From positions 110,560 to 174,559 of the forward strand of contig JAFEFL010000004.1 in assembly GCA_018240595.1 (NCBI GenBank): a stretch of 64,000 nucleotides of DNA, in the 5' to 3' direction. Position numbers and translations under genes: made by a program. Below the pieces are notes generated by a model. That model had not been told where the DNA came from. It made no database searches and saw only the letters and a program-made list of their open reading frames with translations. The DNA comes from Pseudomonadota bacterium. GTDB lineage: Bacteria; Pseudomonadota; Alphaproteobacteria; Rhizobiales; Xanthobacteraceae. Below, piece by piece: positions 33,929 through 43,301 of the stretch. Each line of letters opens with the position of its first letter. The stretch's first letter is position 1.

Positions 33929-35544
33929 CCCAGAACGTGCCGTCACCCTTGCCGTCGCTGGTGCCGGACACCGCGCCGTTCACCGAAGAGCAGCGCTTCT
34001 GGCTCAATGGCTTCTTCGCCGGGTTGATCGCGCTAGACAACAGCGGCGTCACGGCGCTGTCGGCCGATCAGGCGGCCAGTCTGCTAGGCGGTGCGCCGGC
34101 CGCTAATGCGGAAGAAGATGACGGCGGCGCGCCGTGGCATGACCAGACGTTGCCGATCGCCGACCGCATGAAGCTCGCCGAGGGCAAGCCGCTGCGCTGG
34201 AAGATGATGGCGGCGATGGCGCAGCAGGATTGCGGCCAGTGCGGCTATGACTGCAAGAACTATTCGGGCGCCATCGTCTCCGGCGCCGAGACGCGGCTGA
34301 ATCTGTGCGTGCCGGGCGGCAAGGAAACCGCGCGCATGGTCAAAGCGCTGTACGAAGAAATCGGCAGCGCGCCGAAGACGCCGACTGCGGCGCCTGCCGT
34401 TCCGGCCGAGGTCAAGCCAGATGCGGCAAAGCTCGGCACCTCGCGCGATAATCCGTCCACGGCGAAGGTTCTGTCGCGCCGTCTGCTCAACAGGCCGGGC
34501 TCGGAAAAGGAAACCTGGCACGTCGAGATCGATCTGACGGACTCCGGGATCGAATACCAGGTCGGGGATGCGTTCGGGCTGTTCCCGCACAACGATCCGG
34601 TGCTGGTCGAGCAGGTGATGAAGGCGCTCGGGGCGCCGCCGGATTACGACATCGGCGGTCGTACCTTGCGCCAGGTCCTGACCGACAGTGTCTCGCTATC
34701 GCCAGCCCCGGACATGCTTTTCCAGCTTTTCTCCTACATCACCGGCGGCGATCGCCGGAAAAAGGCGCGCGCGCTGGCGACCGGCGACGACCCGGACAAG
34801 GATGCCGCGACGCTGGACGTCCTGGCGGCGCTGGAGAAGTTCAACGGCGCGGCGCCGGACCCGGAAGCCTTCATCGAGGCACTCGACCCGCTGCAGCCGC
34901 GGCTCTATTCGATCTCGTCGTCGCCGAAGCTCGACCCGAACCGCGTCACGCTGACCGTCGATACCGTCCGCTACACGATCCGCAACCGCCAGCGGCTCGG
35001 CGTCTGCTCGACGCTGCTCGCCGAACGTATCGATCCGGGCGCGGTGCTGAAGGCCTATGTGCAGAAAGCCCATGCCTTCGCCCTGCCGAGGGACGGCAAC
35101 GTCCCGATCATCATGATCGGTCCCGGCACCGGCGTCGCGCCGTTCCGCGCCTTTTTGCAGGACCGCATGGCGGACAAGGCGCCGGGCCGCAACTGGCTGT
35201 TCTTCGGCCATCAGCGCTCGGCCTGCGACTTCTTCTACGAGGACGAACTCAAGGACATGCGCGCCGCCGGCTTCCTCACGCGCCTGTCGCTCGCCTGGTC
35301 GCGCGACGGCGACGAGAAGATCTACGTGCAGGACCGCATGCGCCAGACCGGCCGCGACATCTGGACCTGGCTGAGCGAAGGCGCGCATGTCTATGTCTGT
35401 GGCGACGCCAAGCGCATGGCCAAGGATGTCGAACTGGCGCTGGTCGATATCGTCGCCGAGCACGGCGGCCGTTCGGGTGAGGAGGCGGTGCTGTTCGTCT
35501 CCGACTTGAAGAAGAAAGGCCGCTATCAGCAGGACGTGTATTGA
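33925..35544 (+). CDS. CysJ-like FAD/NADPH reductase with N-terminal RnfB-type Fe-S domain
   Basis: This is a 539-residue fusion. Residues 1-70 are a short leader. Residues of about 95-132 carry CGQCGYDCKNY...CVPGG (C103, C106, C110, C128), the 4Fe-4S pattern of RnfB-like domains (PF04060). The rest is a sulfite reductase alpha/P450-reductase-like module with FAD-binding RLYSISSSP and VCSTLL segments, then NADPH-binding MIGPGTGVAPFRAFLQDR, FFGHQR and VYVCGDAKRMAKDVE. The FMN flavodoxin domain of true CysJ is absent, so the Fe-S domain likely replaces it as electron exit. It overlaps nasA by TGATG and probably delivers NADPH electrons to nitrate or nitrite reductase. Confidence 0.87.
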   Translation: MTQNVPSPLPSLVPDTAPFTEEQRFWLNGFFAGLIALDNSGVTALSADQAASLLGGAPAANAEEDDGGAPWHDQTLPIADRMKLAEGKPLRWKMMAAMAQQDCGQCGYDCKNYSGAIVSGAETRLNLCVPGGKETARMVKALYEEIGSAPKTPTAAPAVPAEVKPDAAKLGTSRDNPSTAKVLSRRLLNRPGSEKETWHVEIDLTDSGIEYQVGDAFGLFPHNDPVLVEQVMKALGAPPDYDIGGRTLRQVLTDSVSLSPAPDMLFQLFSYITGGDRRKKARALATGDDPDKDAATLDVLAALEKFNGAAPDPEAFIEALDPLQPRLYSISSSPKLDPNRVTLTVDTVRYTIRNRQRLGVCSTLLAERIDPGAVLKAYVQKAHAFALPRDGNVPIIMIGPGTGVAPFRAFLQDRMADKAPGRNWLFFGHQRSACDFFYEDELKDMRAAGFLTRLSLAWSRDGDEKIYVQDRMRQTGRDIWTWLSEGAHVYVCGDAKRMAKDVELALVDIVAEHGGRSGEEAVLFVSDLKKKGRYQQDVY

Positions 35545-38267
35545 TGAACGCGCCGGCGCAGCATCCGCCAGCGGTACGCACGACCTGTCCATATTGCGGC
35601 GTCGGCTGCGGCGTGCTGGCCAAGCCCGACGGCCGCGGCGGCGCGGCGATCGCCGGCGATCCGGAACACCCGGCCAATTTCGGCCGGCTGTGCTCGAAAG
35701 GCTCGGCGCTCGGCGAGACGCTCGGCCTCGGCACGCGGCTGCTGCATCCGATGCTCCGCCGCGACGGCGCGCTCAAGCGCGCCAGCTGGGACGACGCGCT
35801 CGACCATGTGGCGGAAGGCTTCTGGCGCATCGTGAAGCAGCACGGCCCGGATTCGGTCGCCTTCTATCTCTCCGGGCAATTGCTCACCGAGGACTATTAC
35901 GTCGCCAACAAGCTGATGAAGGGCTTCATCGGCAGCGGCAATGTCGATACCAATTCGCGGCTGTGCATGGCGTCGTCGGTCGCCGGCCATCGCCGCGCCT
36001 TCGGCGCCGACACCGTGCCGGGCACTTATGCCGATCTCGACAGCGCCGATCTCATCGTGCTGGTCGGCTCCAACGCGGCGTGGTGCCATCCGGTGCTGTA
36101 TCAGCGTATGATTGCCAACAAGCGCGGGCGCGGCGCAAGACTCGTCGTCATCGATCCGCGCCGTACCGCGACCGCCGAGGACGCCGACCTGTTCCTTCCC
36201 GTCGCGCCGGGCATGGACACCGCCTTGTTCTCTGGACTGCTGGTGCATCTTGCCGAAACGCGGGCCTTCGATGCCGGCTATGTCCAGACGCATACGACCG
36301 GCTATGCCGAGGCGCTGACCCGCGCGCGCGAGATCGCGCCCGATGTCGAAGCGACGGCTCAGCGGACTGGCCTTGCCCCCGCCGATGTCGCGTGTTTCTT
36401 CGACCTGTTCGCCGCGACGGAAAAAGTCGTCACCTGCTTCTCGCAGGGCGTGAACCAGTCGGCGCAGGGCACCGACAAGGTCACATCGATCATCAATTGC
36501 CATCTCGCGACTGGCCGTATCGGCAAGCCGGGTATGGGGCCGTTCTCGCTCACCGGCCAGCCCAATGCGATGGGCGGCCGCGAGGTTGGCGGATTGGCAA
36601 ACCAGCTTGCGGCGCACATGAATTTCTCCGCCGTCGAGATAAACCGCGTCGGCCGCTTCTGGAACGCCAAGGCCATGGCCCAACGCGAGGGCCTCAAGGC
36701 GGTCCAGATGTTCGACGCCATCGCGCGCGGCGAGATCAAGGCGCTGTGGGTAATGGCGACCAATCCGGCGGTGTCGCTGCCGCGCGCCGGTTTCGTGCGC
36801 GACGCGCTGGCGAAGCTCGAATTGTTCGTCGTCTCGGAAAATGTCAGCGGCAATGACACCGTGCGCTCCAGCGCGCATGTTCTCTTGCCGGCGGCGGCCT
36901 GGGGCGAGAAGGACGGCACCGTCACCAACTCCGAGCGGCGCATCTCGCGGCAGCGGCCGTTCCTGCCGCTGCCCGGCGAGGCCAAGCCGGACTGGTGGAT
37001 CGTCAGTGCGGTCGCGCGCCGCATGGGGTTTGCGGATGCCTTCGGCTACGAGAGCGCGGCCGACGTGTTTCGCGAACATGCGGCGCTGTCGGCTTTCGAG
37101 AACGATGGCGCGCGCGACTTCGATCTCGGCGGCTTCGCGACGATCGCGGACGGCGCCTTCAACGCCATGACGCCGGTGCAGTGGCCGGTGCGCGCCGGCG
37201 GGGCGAAAGCAGAAACCCGCTTCTTCGCGAATGGCGGGTTCTTCACTCCGGACGGCAAGGCGCGCCTGATCGCGCCGGAGATGCCGCGGCCGCAGGCGGC
37301 GCTGTCCGGCGATTTTCCGTTCCGCCTCAACACCGGCCGCATTCGCGACCAGTGGCATACCATGACGCGTACCGGCCTCAGCCCGCGGCTCGGTGCGCAT
37401 CTGCCCGAGCCCTTTGTCGAGGTGCATCCCGACGATGCCGCCGAGGCGGGCCTGAGCGGCGGCGGCTTCGCGCGCATGTCGTCGCCTCACGGCAGCTGCG
37501 TGCTCAAGGTCATCGTCAGCAACGGCCAGCGCCGCGGCTCGCTGTTCGCGCCGATCCATTGGAGCGATGAGACGGCCTCGTCGGCGCGCGTCGGCGAACT
37601 CGTGACGCCGGCGAACGATCCTTATTCCGGTCAGCCGGAAGCGAAGGCGACGCCGGCGTCGATCGCGCCGGTCGAATTCGGCTATCGCGGTTTCATCCTG
37701 TCGCGCGAGCGGCTGACGATTCCGGCGGGCGAGTGGTGGGCGCGTGTCGCCATCGCCGGCGGCGAGGGCATGCTGCTGGCGAGCAATGCCGCGCCGGATG
37801 AATGGCGCACACGGGCGCAATCCATGTTCGGCGCCGATGGCGAGATCGCGGAATACATCGACGTGCCGGGTGGCGCCTATCGCGTGGCGGCGTTCGGCGA
37901 AGGCCGCCTCATCGGATGCCTGTTCATCGGTCCTGCGGCGCATGCGCCGCAGTGGGATGCGGTCAAGGCGCTGTTCGAAGCCGAGCATCTCGGCGCGACC
38001 CAGCGGCGCGGTCTGCTGTCCGGCAAATCGACCGACGGACTCGCCGAGCCCGGGCCGGTGATCTGCGCCTGCTTCGGCGTCGGCCTCAATGTCATCCGCG
38101 CCGCGCTCGCCGATGGTGGAGCGACCAGCGTCGACGATATCGGCAAGGCGCTGCGCGCGGGCACCAATTGCGGTTCGTGTCTGCCCGAACTGAAGAAGAT
38201 CGTCAGCGAAAGCCGCCCCGCGATGCCGGCCTCAACAGCGCAACGATCTATCCTCGGCGTTGACTGA
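35544..38267 (+). CDS. nasA: Assimilatory nitrate reductase catalytic subunit NasA
   Basis: This is a 907-residue bis-MGD molybdoenzyme. The N-terminal 4Fe-4S cysteines are C15, C18, C22 (CPYCGVGC) and C50 (LCSKG). The Mo-bis-MGD domains include GSNAAWCHPVLYQRM, TATAEDADLFLPVAPGMDTAL, FSLTGQPNAMGGREVGGLAN and the C-terminal LNTGRIRDQWHTMTRTG. A C-terminal BFD-like 2Fe-2S module (CAC at 841-843, CGSC at 876-879) is present, as in NasA/NarB forms that use a flavoprotein donor. Cytoplasmic, no Tat signal. It is the last gene of the operon. Confidence 0.94.
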   Translation: MNAPAQHPPAVRTTCPYCGVGCGVLAKPDGRGGAAIAGDPEHPANFGRLCSKGSALGETLGLGTRLLHPMLRRDGALKRASWDDALDHVAEGFWRIVKQHGPDSVAFYLSGQLLTEDYYVANKLMKGFIGSGNVDTNSRLCMASSVAGHRRAFGADTVPGTYADLDSADLIVLVGSNAAWCHPVLYQRMIANKRGRGARLVVIDPRRTATAEDADLFLPVAPGMDTALFSGLLVHLAETRAFDAGYVQTHTTGYAEALTRAREIAPDVEATAQRTGLAPADVACFFDLFAATEKVVTCFSQGVNQSAQGTDKVTSIINCHLATGRIGKPGMGPFSLTGQPNAMGGREVGGLANQLAAHMNFSAVEINRVGRFWNAKAMAQREGLKAVQMFDAIARGEIKALWVMATNPAVSLPRAGFVRDALAKLELFVVSENVSGNDTVRSSAHVLLPAAAWGEKDGTVTNSERRISRQRPFLPLPGEAKPDWWIVSAVARRMGFADAFGYESAADVFREHAALSAFENDGARDFDLGGFATIADGAFNAMTPVQWPVRAGGAKAETRFFANGGFFTPDGKARLIAPEMPRPQAALSGDFPFRLNTGRIRDQWHTMTRTGLSPRLGAHLPEPFVEVHPDDAAEAGLSGGGFARMSSPHGSCVLKVIVSNGQRRGSLFAPIHWSDETASSARVGELVTPANDPYSGQPEAKATPASIAPVEFGYRGFILSRERLTIPAGEWWARVAIAGGEGMLLASNAAPDEWRTRAQSMFGADGEIAEYIDVPGGAYRVAAFGEGRLIGCLFIGPAAHAPQWDAVKALFEAEHLGATQRRGLLSGKSTDGLAEPGPVICACFGVGLNVIRAALADGGATSVDDIGKALRAGTNCGSCLPELKKIVSESRPAMPASTAQRSILGVD

Positions 38268-38442
38268 CGCGGCGCGCGTCGTCGCTCCGTCAAACGTCGC
38301 TTCATCACGATGGCGGTCATGTGAAAGGTCGGCGATTGCGCGTGCGCAATAGGCATTGACCGCGCCGGTATCAGCGGCTCTAATAAGTCTGCAAATTAAT
38401 TTCGCATTCCGAAAAAACGGAAGCGGCCGTACAGGGCGTGTT

Positions 38443-39303
38443 ATGCCGGGAGAGAAACGCAGCAAATCCGCAGCCGAGGGCAGGGCCGTCGCTGGCCGTC
38501 CCGACGCCGATGAGGATTCCCGCAACCTGGTCAACTCGCTGGCCAAGGGACTGCGCGTGCTGGAGTCCTTCACTGCGGAGCGCCCTGAACTCACACTGAG
38601 CGAAGTGGCGGGTCTCGCGAAGATCGATCCGGGCACCGCCTTCCGCATGCTCAACACGCTGGTCATGGCCGGCTATGTCGCGCGCGTCCCCGACAGCAAG
38701 CGCTTCCGCCTGACATTGAAGGTCACCGATCTCGGCCTGCATGCGATTGCCCGCGCCGACCTGCGCGAACTGGCGCGGCCGATCCTGCGCTCGCTGGTCG
38801 GCGAGGTGAATGAGGCGGCCTCGCTCGGCGTGCTCGACGGCGCCGACATTCTCTATATCGAACGCGTGCGCGCCGGTTTGACCCGCATCGGCGTCGACAT
38901 ACGTATCGGCACCACGATTCCGGCGTTCTGGAGCACGATCGGCGAGGCGATGCTCGCCTTTCTGCCGCCGAACGAGCTCGACCGCGTGCTGTCGCTGGAG
39001 CCGCGGCCCGGCGTGTTCCCGCACAAGCCGATGAAGCGCGACGAGATCGTCGCCAGCCTGAAGAACGTCCGCGAATGCGGCTATGCGCTGCGCGATTCGT
39101 ATTTCGGCAGCGGCCTGCGCGTGCTGGCGATGCCGGTGCTCGACGTCGACAGCTATCCGCTGGCCGCGGTCAGTGTCGCGGTGCCGCAGATGCAGATGTC
39201 GTCAGAAGAATTCCGCGAACATGCATTCGCCGCGGTGCGGCGGGCCGCCGCCGATATTGCGCGCGCCATTCAGGCGAGCGGGTCGGTATCGGTCGCGGTG
39301 TGA
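38443..39303 (+). CDS. IclR-family transcriptional regulator
   Basis: This 286-residue protein has an N-terminal winged helix (NSLAKGLRVLESF, LTLSEVAGLAKIDPGTAFRMLNTLVMAGYV) and a C-terminal effector domain (ERVRAGLTRIGVDIRIGTTIPAFWSTIGEAMLAFL, RECGYALRDSYFGSGLRVLAMPVLD). ATG 38443 has AGGG seven bases upstream. It precedes an ABC importer and hydrolase operon on the same strand by 98 bp and is probably its activator or repressor. Confidence 0.9.
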   Translation: MPGEKRSKSAAEGRAVAGRPDADEDSRNLVNSLAKGLRVLESFTAERPELTLSEVAGLAKIDPGTAFRMLNTLVMAGYVARVPDSKRFRLTLKVTDLGLHAIARADLRELARPILRSLVGEVNEAASLGVLDGADILYIERVRAGLTRIGVDIRIGTTIPAFWSTIGEAMLAFLPPNELDRVLSLEPRPGVFPHKPMKRDEIVASLKNVRECGYALRDSYFGSGLRVLAMPVLDVDSYPLAAVSVAVPQMQMSSEEFREHAFAAVRRAAADIARAIQASGSVSVAV

Positions 39304-39401
39304 GGAGGACGAGAGCGTCCAAACGATAACGAGGCTGCGGCGGCGAAAACGCCGAAATCGCGGTCCGACCAGGAAACGAAGCCAAGGCAGAAGGCATTTA
39401 C

Positions 39402-40226
39402 ATGACTATTGCTATTGAAGCGCCGGCCGGCGCGATGATCGCGGGCGAGCAGGCGCAGTCCAGGCGCAGCCCGCTGATCGCGGTGAAGGACGTCGTCAAG
39501 GTTTATCCGACGGTGGCCGGTGACGCGGTTCTCGCGCTCGATCACGTCAATCTCGACATCGAATCCGGCGAGTTCGTCTGCCTTGTCGGCCCGTCGGGCT
39601 GCGGCAAGACCACGCTGCTGCGCCTGCTCGCCGGCCTCGACACCTCCGACGCGGGCACCTCGTCGCTGGCAGGCAAGGCGCTGAACGGCCCGTCGCCGGA
39701 AGTCGGCGTGGTGTTCCAACAGGCCAATCTGCTGCCCTGGTTCACCGTGATGCAGAACGTGCTGCTGCCGCTGTCGGTCGGCGGCGCGCGCAAGAGCGAG
39801 CAGTTGATCACGCAGATCCAGGCGCTGCTTCGCGTCGCCGGCCTCGAGGGCTTCGAGAACAAGTATCCCTACGAGCTTTCCGGCGGCATGCAGCAGCGCG
39901 CTTCGATCGTGCGCGCGCTGGCGCGCGATCCAAAACTGTTGCTGATGGACGAGCCCTTCGGCGCGCTCGACGCGCTCACCCGCGAGCGGATGAACGCCGA
40001 GCTGCAGCGCATCTGGATGGCCAGCGGCAAAACGGTCGTGCTCATCACGCATTCGATCGAGGAGGCGATCTTCCTCGGCGACCGCATCGTCGTCATGTCG
40101 CCGCGCCCCGGCCGCATCGTGCGCGAGCTCAAGGTCGATCTGCCGCGGCCGCGCGTCTCGACCGAGATGCTCGGCAATCCGGTTCACACCGCGCTCGCGC
40201 GCGAAATCCGCATGCTGCTGGAGTAG
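39402..40226 (+). CDS. ABC transporter ATPase, nitrate/taurine (SsuB/TauB) type
   Basis: This 274-residue ATPase has Walker A GPSGCGKT at 63-70, Q-loop VFQQANLLPWFTVMQNVLLPL, signature LSGGMQQR and Walker B LLLMDEPFGALDALTRERM. The N-terminal 25 residues are variable. It pairs with the permease 6 bp downstream and the binding protein after that. The substrate is unlikely to be a sulfonate given the catabolic genes that follow. Confidence 0.9.
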   Translation: MTIAIEAPAGAMIAGEQAQSRRSPLIAVKDVVKVYPTVAGDAVLALDHVNLDIESGEFVCLVGPSGCGKTTLLRLLAGLDTSDAGTSSLAGKALNGPSPEVGVVFQQANLLPWFTVMQNVLLPLSVGGARKSEQLITQIQALLRVAGLEGFENKYPYELSGGMQQRASIVRALARDPKLLLMDEPFGALDALTRERMNAELQRIWMASGKTVVLITHSIEEAIFLGDRIVVMSPRPGRIVRELKVDLPRPRVSTEMLGNPVHTALAREIRMLLE

Positions 40227-40232
40227 GCCGTC

Positions 40233-41090
40233 ATGACCGACATTCGCACCGAGTCGAACGCGATGGACCTGATCGCCTCGTCCTCCGCCGCCGCGAAGAA
40301 CCGCCGGCGCAACGAGCGCATCCGCAATATCGGCATCGGTTTTGCCGGATTCCTGACGCTGGTTCTGGTCTGGAAGCTCAGCGTCAACTACTTCAACGTG
40401 CCGTCCTACATCCTGCCGGCGCCGGAACAGGTCGTCGTTGCGCTGTGGAGCGGCCTCGCCGTGCCGGTGACCAGCCCGCTCGGCTGGTATCTGCCGCTGT
40501 GGAGCACGATGGCCAATGCGCTGGCCGGCTTTCTGATCGGCGCGCTGCTCGGCCTGTTCTTCGGTTCGCTGATGGCCGAGTTCCGCCCGGTCGAAACGGC
40601 GCTGATGCCTTACGCCTTCGCGTTGCAGAGCTTGCCGAAGGTGGCGATCGCGCCGCTCATCGTCATCTGGTGCGGCTTCGGCGACGGCTCGAAGGTCGCC
40701 ATGGCGGCGCTGCTCGCCTTCTTCCCGATGATGGTCAACAGCTTCGCCGGCATGCGGGCCGCCGAAGTCGAGCGCATCGAGCTGATGAAGGTGCTGTCGG
40801 CATCGCGGCTCGAGACCTATCGCCTGGTCAAGCTGCCCTCGGCGGCGCCCTACATCTTCGCCGGTCTCGACATGGGCATCGTCTATGCGCTGCTCGGCAC
40901 CATCGTTGCCGAATTTCTGGGCGCCCAGGAAGGCATGGGCGTTGCCATCACCAAGGCACAGGCCGTGACCGACGTCGCCGGCGTGTTCGCCGCGCTCGTC
41001 GTGCTCGGCGTCACCGGAATCCTGTTGCACCTGATCGTGCGCTGGGTCGAGCGGTCCATCGTCCACTGGGCGGATCGCGGCAAACATTAA
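40233..41090 (+). CDS. ABC transporter permease, SsuC/TauC type
   Basis: This 285-residue inner-membrane permease has six predicted helices and the coupling loop LMKVLSASRLETYRLVKLPSAAPYIFAGLDMGIVYALLGTIVAEFLGA. A charged N-terminal cytoplasmic tail (about 1-35) precedes the first helix. Confidence 0.9.
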   Translation: MTDIRTESNAMDLIASSSAAAKNRRRNERIRNIGIGFAGFLTLVLVWKLSVNYFNVPSYILPAPEQVVVALWSGLAVPVTSPLGWYLPLWSTMANALAGFLIGALLGLFFGSLMAEFRPVETALMPYAFALQSLPKVAIAPLIVIWCGFGDGSKVAMAALLAFFPMMVNSFAGMRAAEVERIELMKVLSASRLETYRLVKLPSAAPYIFAGLDMGIVYALLGTIVAEFLGAQEGMGVAITKAQAVTDVAGVFAALVVLGVTGILLHLIVRWVERSIVHWADRGKH

Positions 41091-41111
41091 AAAAAGAAAG
41101 CGGAGGAAACC

Positions 41112-42182
41112 ATGACAACACGTCGTACCGTCGTTAAGGGCATTGGCGCTGCCGCACTTGCCGGTTTCGCCATGCCGACCGTCCTGCGCGCGCAGGAACT
41201 GAAGAAGATCTCGATGGCGTTCGGCATCAAGTCGATCAACCCGATCATCATCAATATCCTGATCGGCAGCGGCCTCGGCTACTACAAGGACGAGGGCCTC
41301 GAGTTCACGCCCAAGCCGCTCGGCACCAATTCGAACGCGCAGATCGGGCTCGACAAGGGCAACGTGCAGTTCGCCGTCGGCACGCCGAGCTTCCAGATGC
41401 CGCTCTACGCCAAGGGCGAGCTGCCGCCGATCGTCAACTATTACGAATACACCTATCCATATAAGTGGGACGTCGCGGTGCTCGAGACCTCGGGGCTGAA
41501 GTCGTACGACGAGCTCAAGGGCAAGAAGATCGGCGTCTCCGATCTCGGCACCACCGATTATCCGGTCACCCGCGCCGTGCTCAAGAACATCGGCATCGAT
41601 CCGGACAAGGACGTGACCTGGGTCGCGGTCGGCGCCGGCGTCACCGCGGGCGTCGCCCTGCAGCGCGGCGTCATCGATGCGCTGGCTTATTTCGACACCG
41701 GCTTCGGCCAGATCGAGGCGGCCAATATCCCGATCCGCATGCTGCCGCGGCCGAAGGACGTGCCGCTGATCGGCGGCCTCTATCTCAGCACGATGGCCAA
41801 CACGCTCAAGACCGACCGCAAGACCTGCGTCGGCTTTGCGCGAGCGGTGGCCAAGTCCTCGGAGTTCCTGCTCGCCAATCCGGAGGCCGGCGCCAAGGTA
41901 TTCCTCAAGCTCTATCCCGAGACGGCGCCGCGCGGCGCCAGCGAAGCCGACGCGGTGAAATCGGTGCTGTTCGCCGCCCGGCGCCGCATCCCGCTGTTCC
42001 GGCCGCCTTATCCGGACACCAAGATGGGCTTCATCCACGAGGACGAGCTCAAGCGCGACGCGCAGTTCCTCGGCCTCGATATCAAGGACGTGAAGCCGCT
42101 GATGTCGAACGACCTGATCGACGAGATCAACGATTTCGATCGCAACAAGGTCATCGAGCAAGCCAAGAACTACAAGGCCTGA
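41112..42182 (+). CDS. ABC transporter substrate-binding protein, NMT1/SsuA-like
   Basis: This 356-residue protein has a twin-arginine style signal (MTTRRTVVKGIGAAALAGFAMPTVLRA). A periplasmic type II fold follows (GSGLGYYKDEGLEFTPKPLGTNSNAQIGLDKGNVQFAVGTPSF). GGAGGAAAC precedes the ATG. Its catabolic neighbours (propeller protein, DUF1445, HyuAB) suggest a cyclic amide or uronate-like ligand, but nothing in the sequence fixes this. Confidence 0.88.
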   Translation: MTTRRTVVKGIGAAALAGFAMPTVLRAQELKKISMAFGIKSINPIIINILIGSGLGYYKDEGLEFTPKPLGTNSNAQIGLDKGNVQFAVGTPSFQMPLYAKGELPPIVNYYEYTYPYKWDVAVLETSGLKSYDELKGKKIGVSDLGTTDYPVTRAVLKNIGIDPDKDVTWVAVGAGVTAGVALQRGVIDALAYFDTGFGQIEAANIPIRMLPRPKDVPLIGGLYLSTMANTLKTDRKTCVGFARAVAKSSEFLLANPEAGAKVFLKLYPETAPRGASEADAVKSVLFAARRRIPLFRPPYPDTKMGFIHEDELKRDAQFLGLDIKDVKPLMSNDLIDEINDFDRNKVIEQAKNYKA

Positions 42183-42191
42183 CAGAGCGCG

Positions 42192-43301
42192 ATGCTTCAG
42201 ACGGTCGCAAACAGCATGCGCGGGGCCCGCTTTGCCGGCGAGTCCCGCGCCTTCACCGATCCGGCGTCGGGGCGGCGCGTGCGGCAGGTCACCGGCCATG
42301 CCAGCATTCACCACCACCCGTTCTTCTTCGTGCCGGCCTATGACCGCGCCGGTACGAAGCTGTTCTTCGTCTCGCATCGCACCGGCCGGCCGCAGATCTA
42401 CTTCGAGGATCGCACCGCGGGTGAAATCGTGCAGGTCACCGACCGTGACGATCTCGCCGAATGGTCGATCTATCCGTCGCCGGACGGGCGTTCCGTCTAT
42501 TACGTCGCCGACACCGGCGCCTGGCGCGCCGATCTTTCCGACTTCAGCGAGACCCAGCTCGCCGACTTCGGCGCCGTCGAAATGCGCGAGAAGGGCATGG
42601 TCGGCGCCGCCATGGGCACCACCGCGCTGTCGGCGAGCGGCCGCTGGTGGGCGATCCCGGTGAAGGCCGGCAAGGTGTCGCGTTTCATCCTCATCGACAC
42701 CGAGACAGGCGCGAGCCGCGTCATCCTCGAGCGCGACACCATTGGCCATCCGCAATTCTGCCCGGACGACGACAGCCTCATTCTCTATGCCGGGCCGCTG
42801 ACCGACCGGGTCTGGACCGTGACGCGCGACGGCGTCAACAAGCGCGTCTATGAGCGCGAAGACAGGATGCAGTGGGTGACCCACGAGGTCTGGCTGCCCG
42901 GCCGCAAGGCCATCGCCTTCATCGACTGGCCGCGCGGCATGCGCCTGATCGACATGGCGACCGGCAAAGCCGAGTGGCTCAACCGTTTCCCGGCCTGGCA
43001 CGCCGCGCCGGACGCCAGCGGCACGCGCTTCGTCTGCGACACCAATTTTCCCGACAGGGGCCTGCATATCCTGCCGCTCGGCGGCGAAGCCGAGTTCCTC
43101 TGCGCCAGCGAGGCCACCTCGGAAGGCGCGCATTGGGCGCAGCCGTTTCCGTACAATGACGGCCCGGTCGCGGTCGAAGCGCGCCAGCACACCCACCCGC
43201 ATCCGCGTTTCTCGCCGGACGGCAGGCGCGTCGTCTTCACCTCGGACAAAACCGGTTTCGCCCAGCTTTACGAAGTCGAACTCGATGGAGGCGCGGCATG
43301 A
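42192..43301 (+). CDS. Oligogalacturonate lyase-like beta-propeller protein
   Basis: This 369-residue cytoplasmic protein, without a signal peptide, is built of repeated beta-propeller blades (FVSHRTGRPQIYF, WSIYPSPDGRSVYYVAD, FCPDDDSLILYAG, HPHPRFSPDGRRVVFTSDKTG). Histidines in the ASIHHHPFFF and HTHPHPRFSPDG segments resemble the metal-binding site of the oligogalacturonate lyase/TolB-like family. A lyase or lactonase on a sugar-acid-like compound is possible. It ends overlapping the DUF1445 gene (ATGA). Pectin genes are otherwise absent here, so true oligogalacturonate lyase activity is doubtful. Confidence 0.65.
   Translation: MLQTVANSMRGARFAGESRAFTDPASGRRVRQVTGHASIHHHPFFFVPAYDRAGTKLFFVSHRTGRPQIYFEDRTAGEIVQVTDRDDLAEWSIYPSPDGRSVYYVADTGAWRADLSDFSETQLADFGAVEMREKGMVGAAMGTTALSASGRWWAIPVKAGKVSRFILIDTETGASRVILERDTIGHPQFCPDDDSLILYAGPLTDRVWTVTRDGVNKRVYEREDRMQWVTHEVWLPGRKAIAFIDWPRGMRLIDMATGKAEWLNRFPAWHAAPDASGTRFVCDTNFPDRGLHILPLGGEAEFLCASEATSEGAHWAQPFPYNDGPVAVEARQHTHPHPRFSPDGRRVVFTSDKTGFAQLYEVELDGGAA

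Noticed and set aside
39270..43202. Open frame of about 1310 codons on the minus strand
   Set aside because: It runs antisense across four genes of an ABC importer operon with intact motifs. The length results from third-position GC, not coding.
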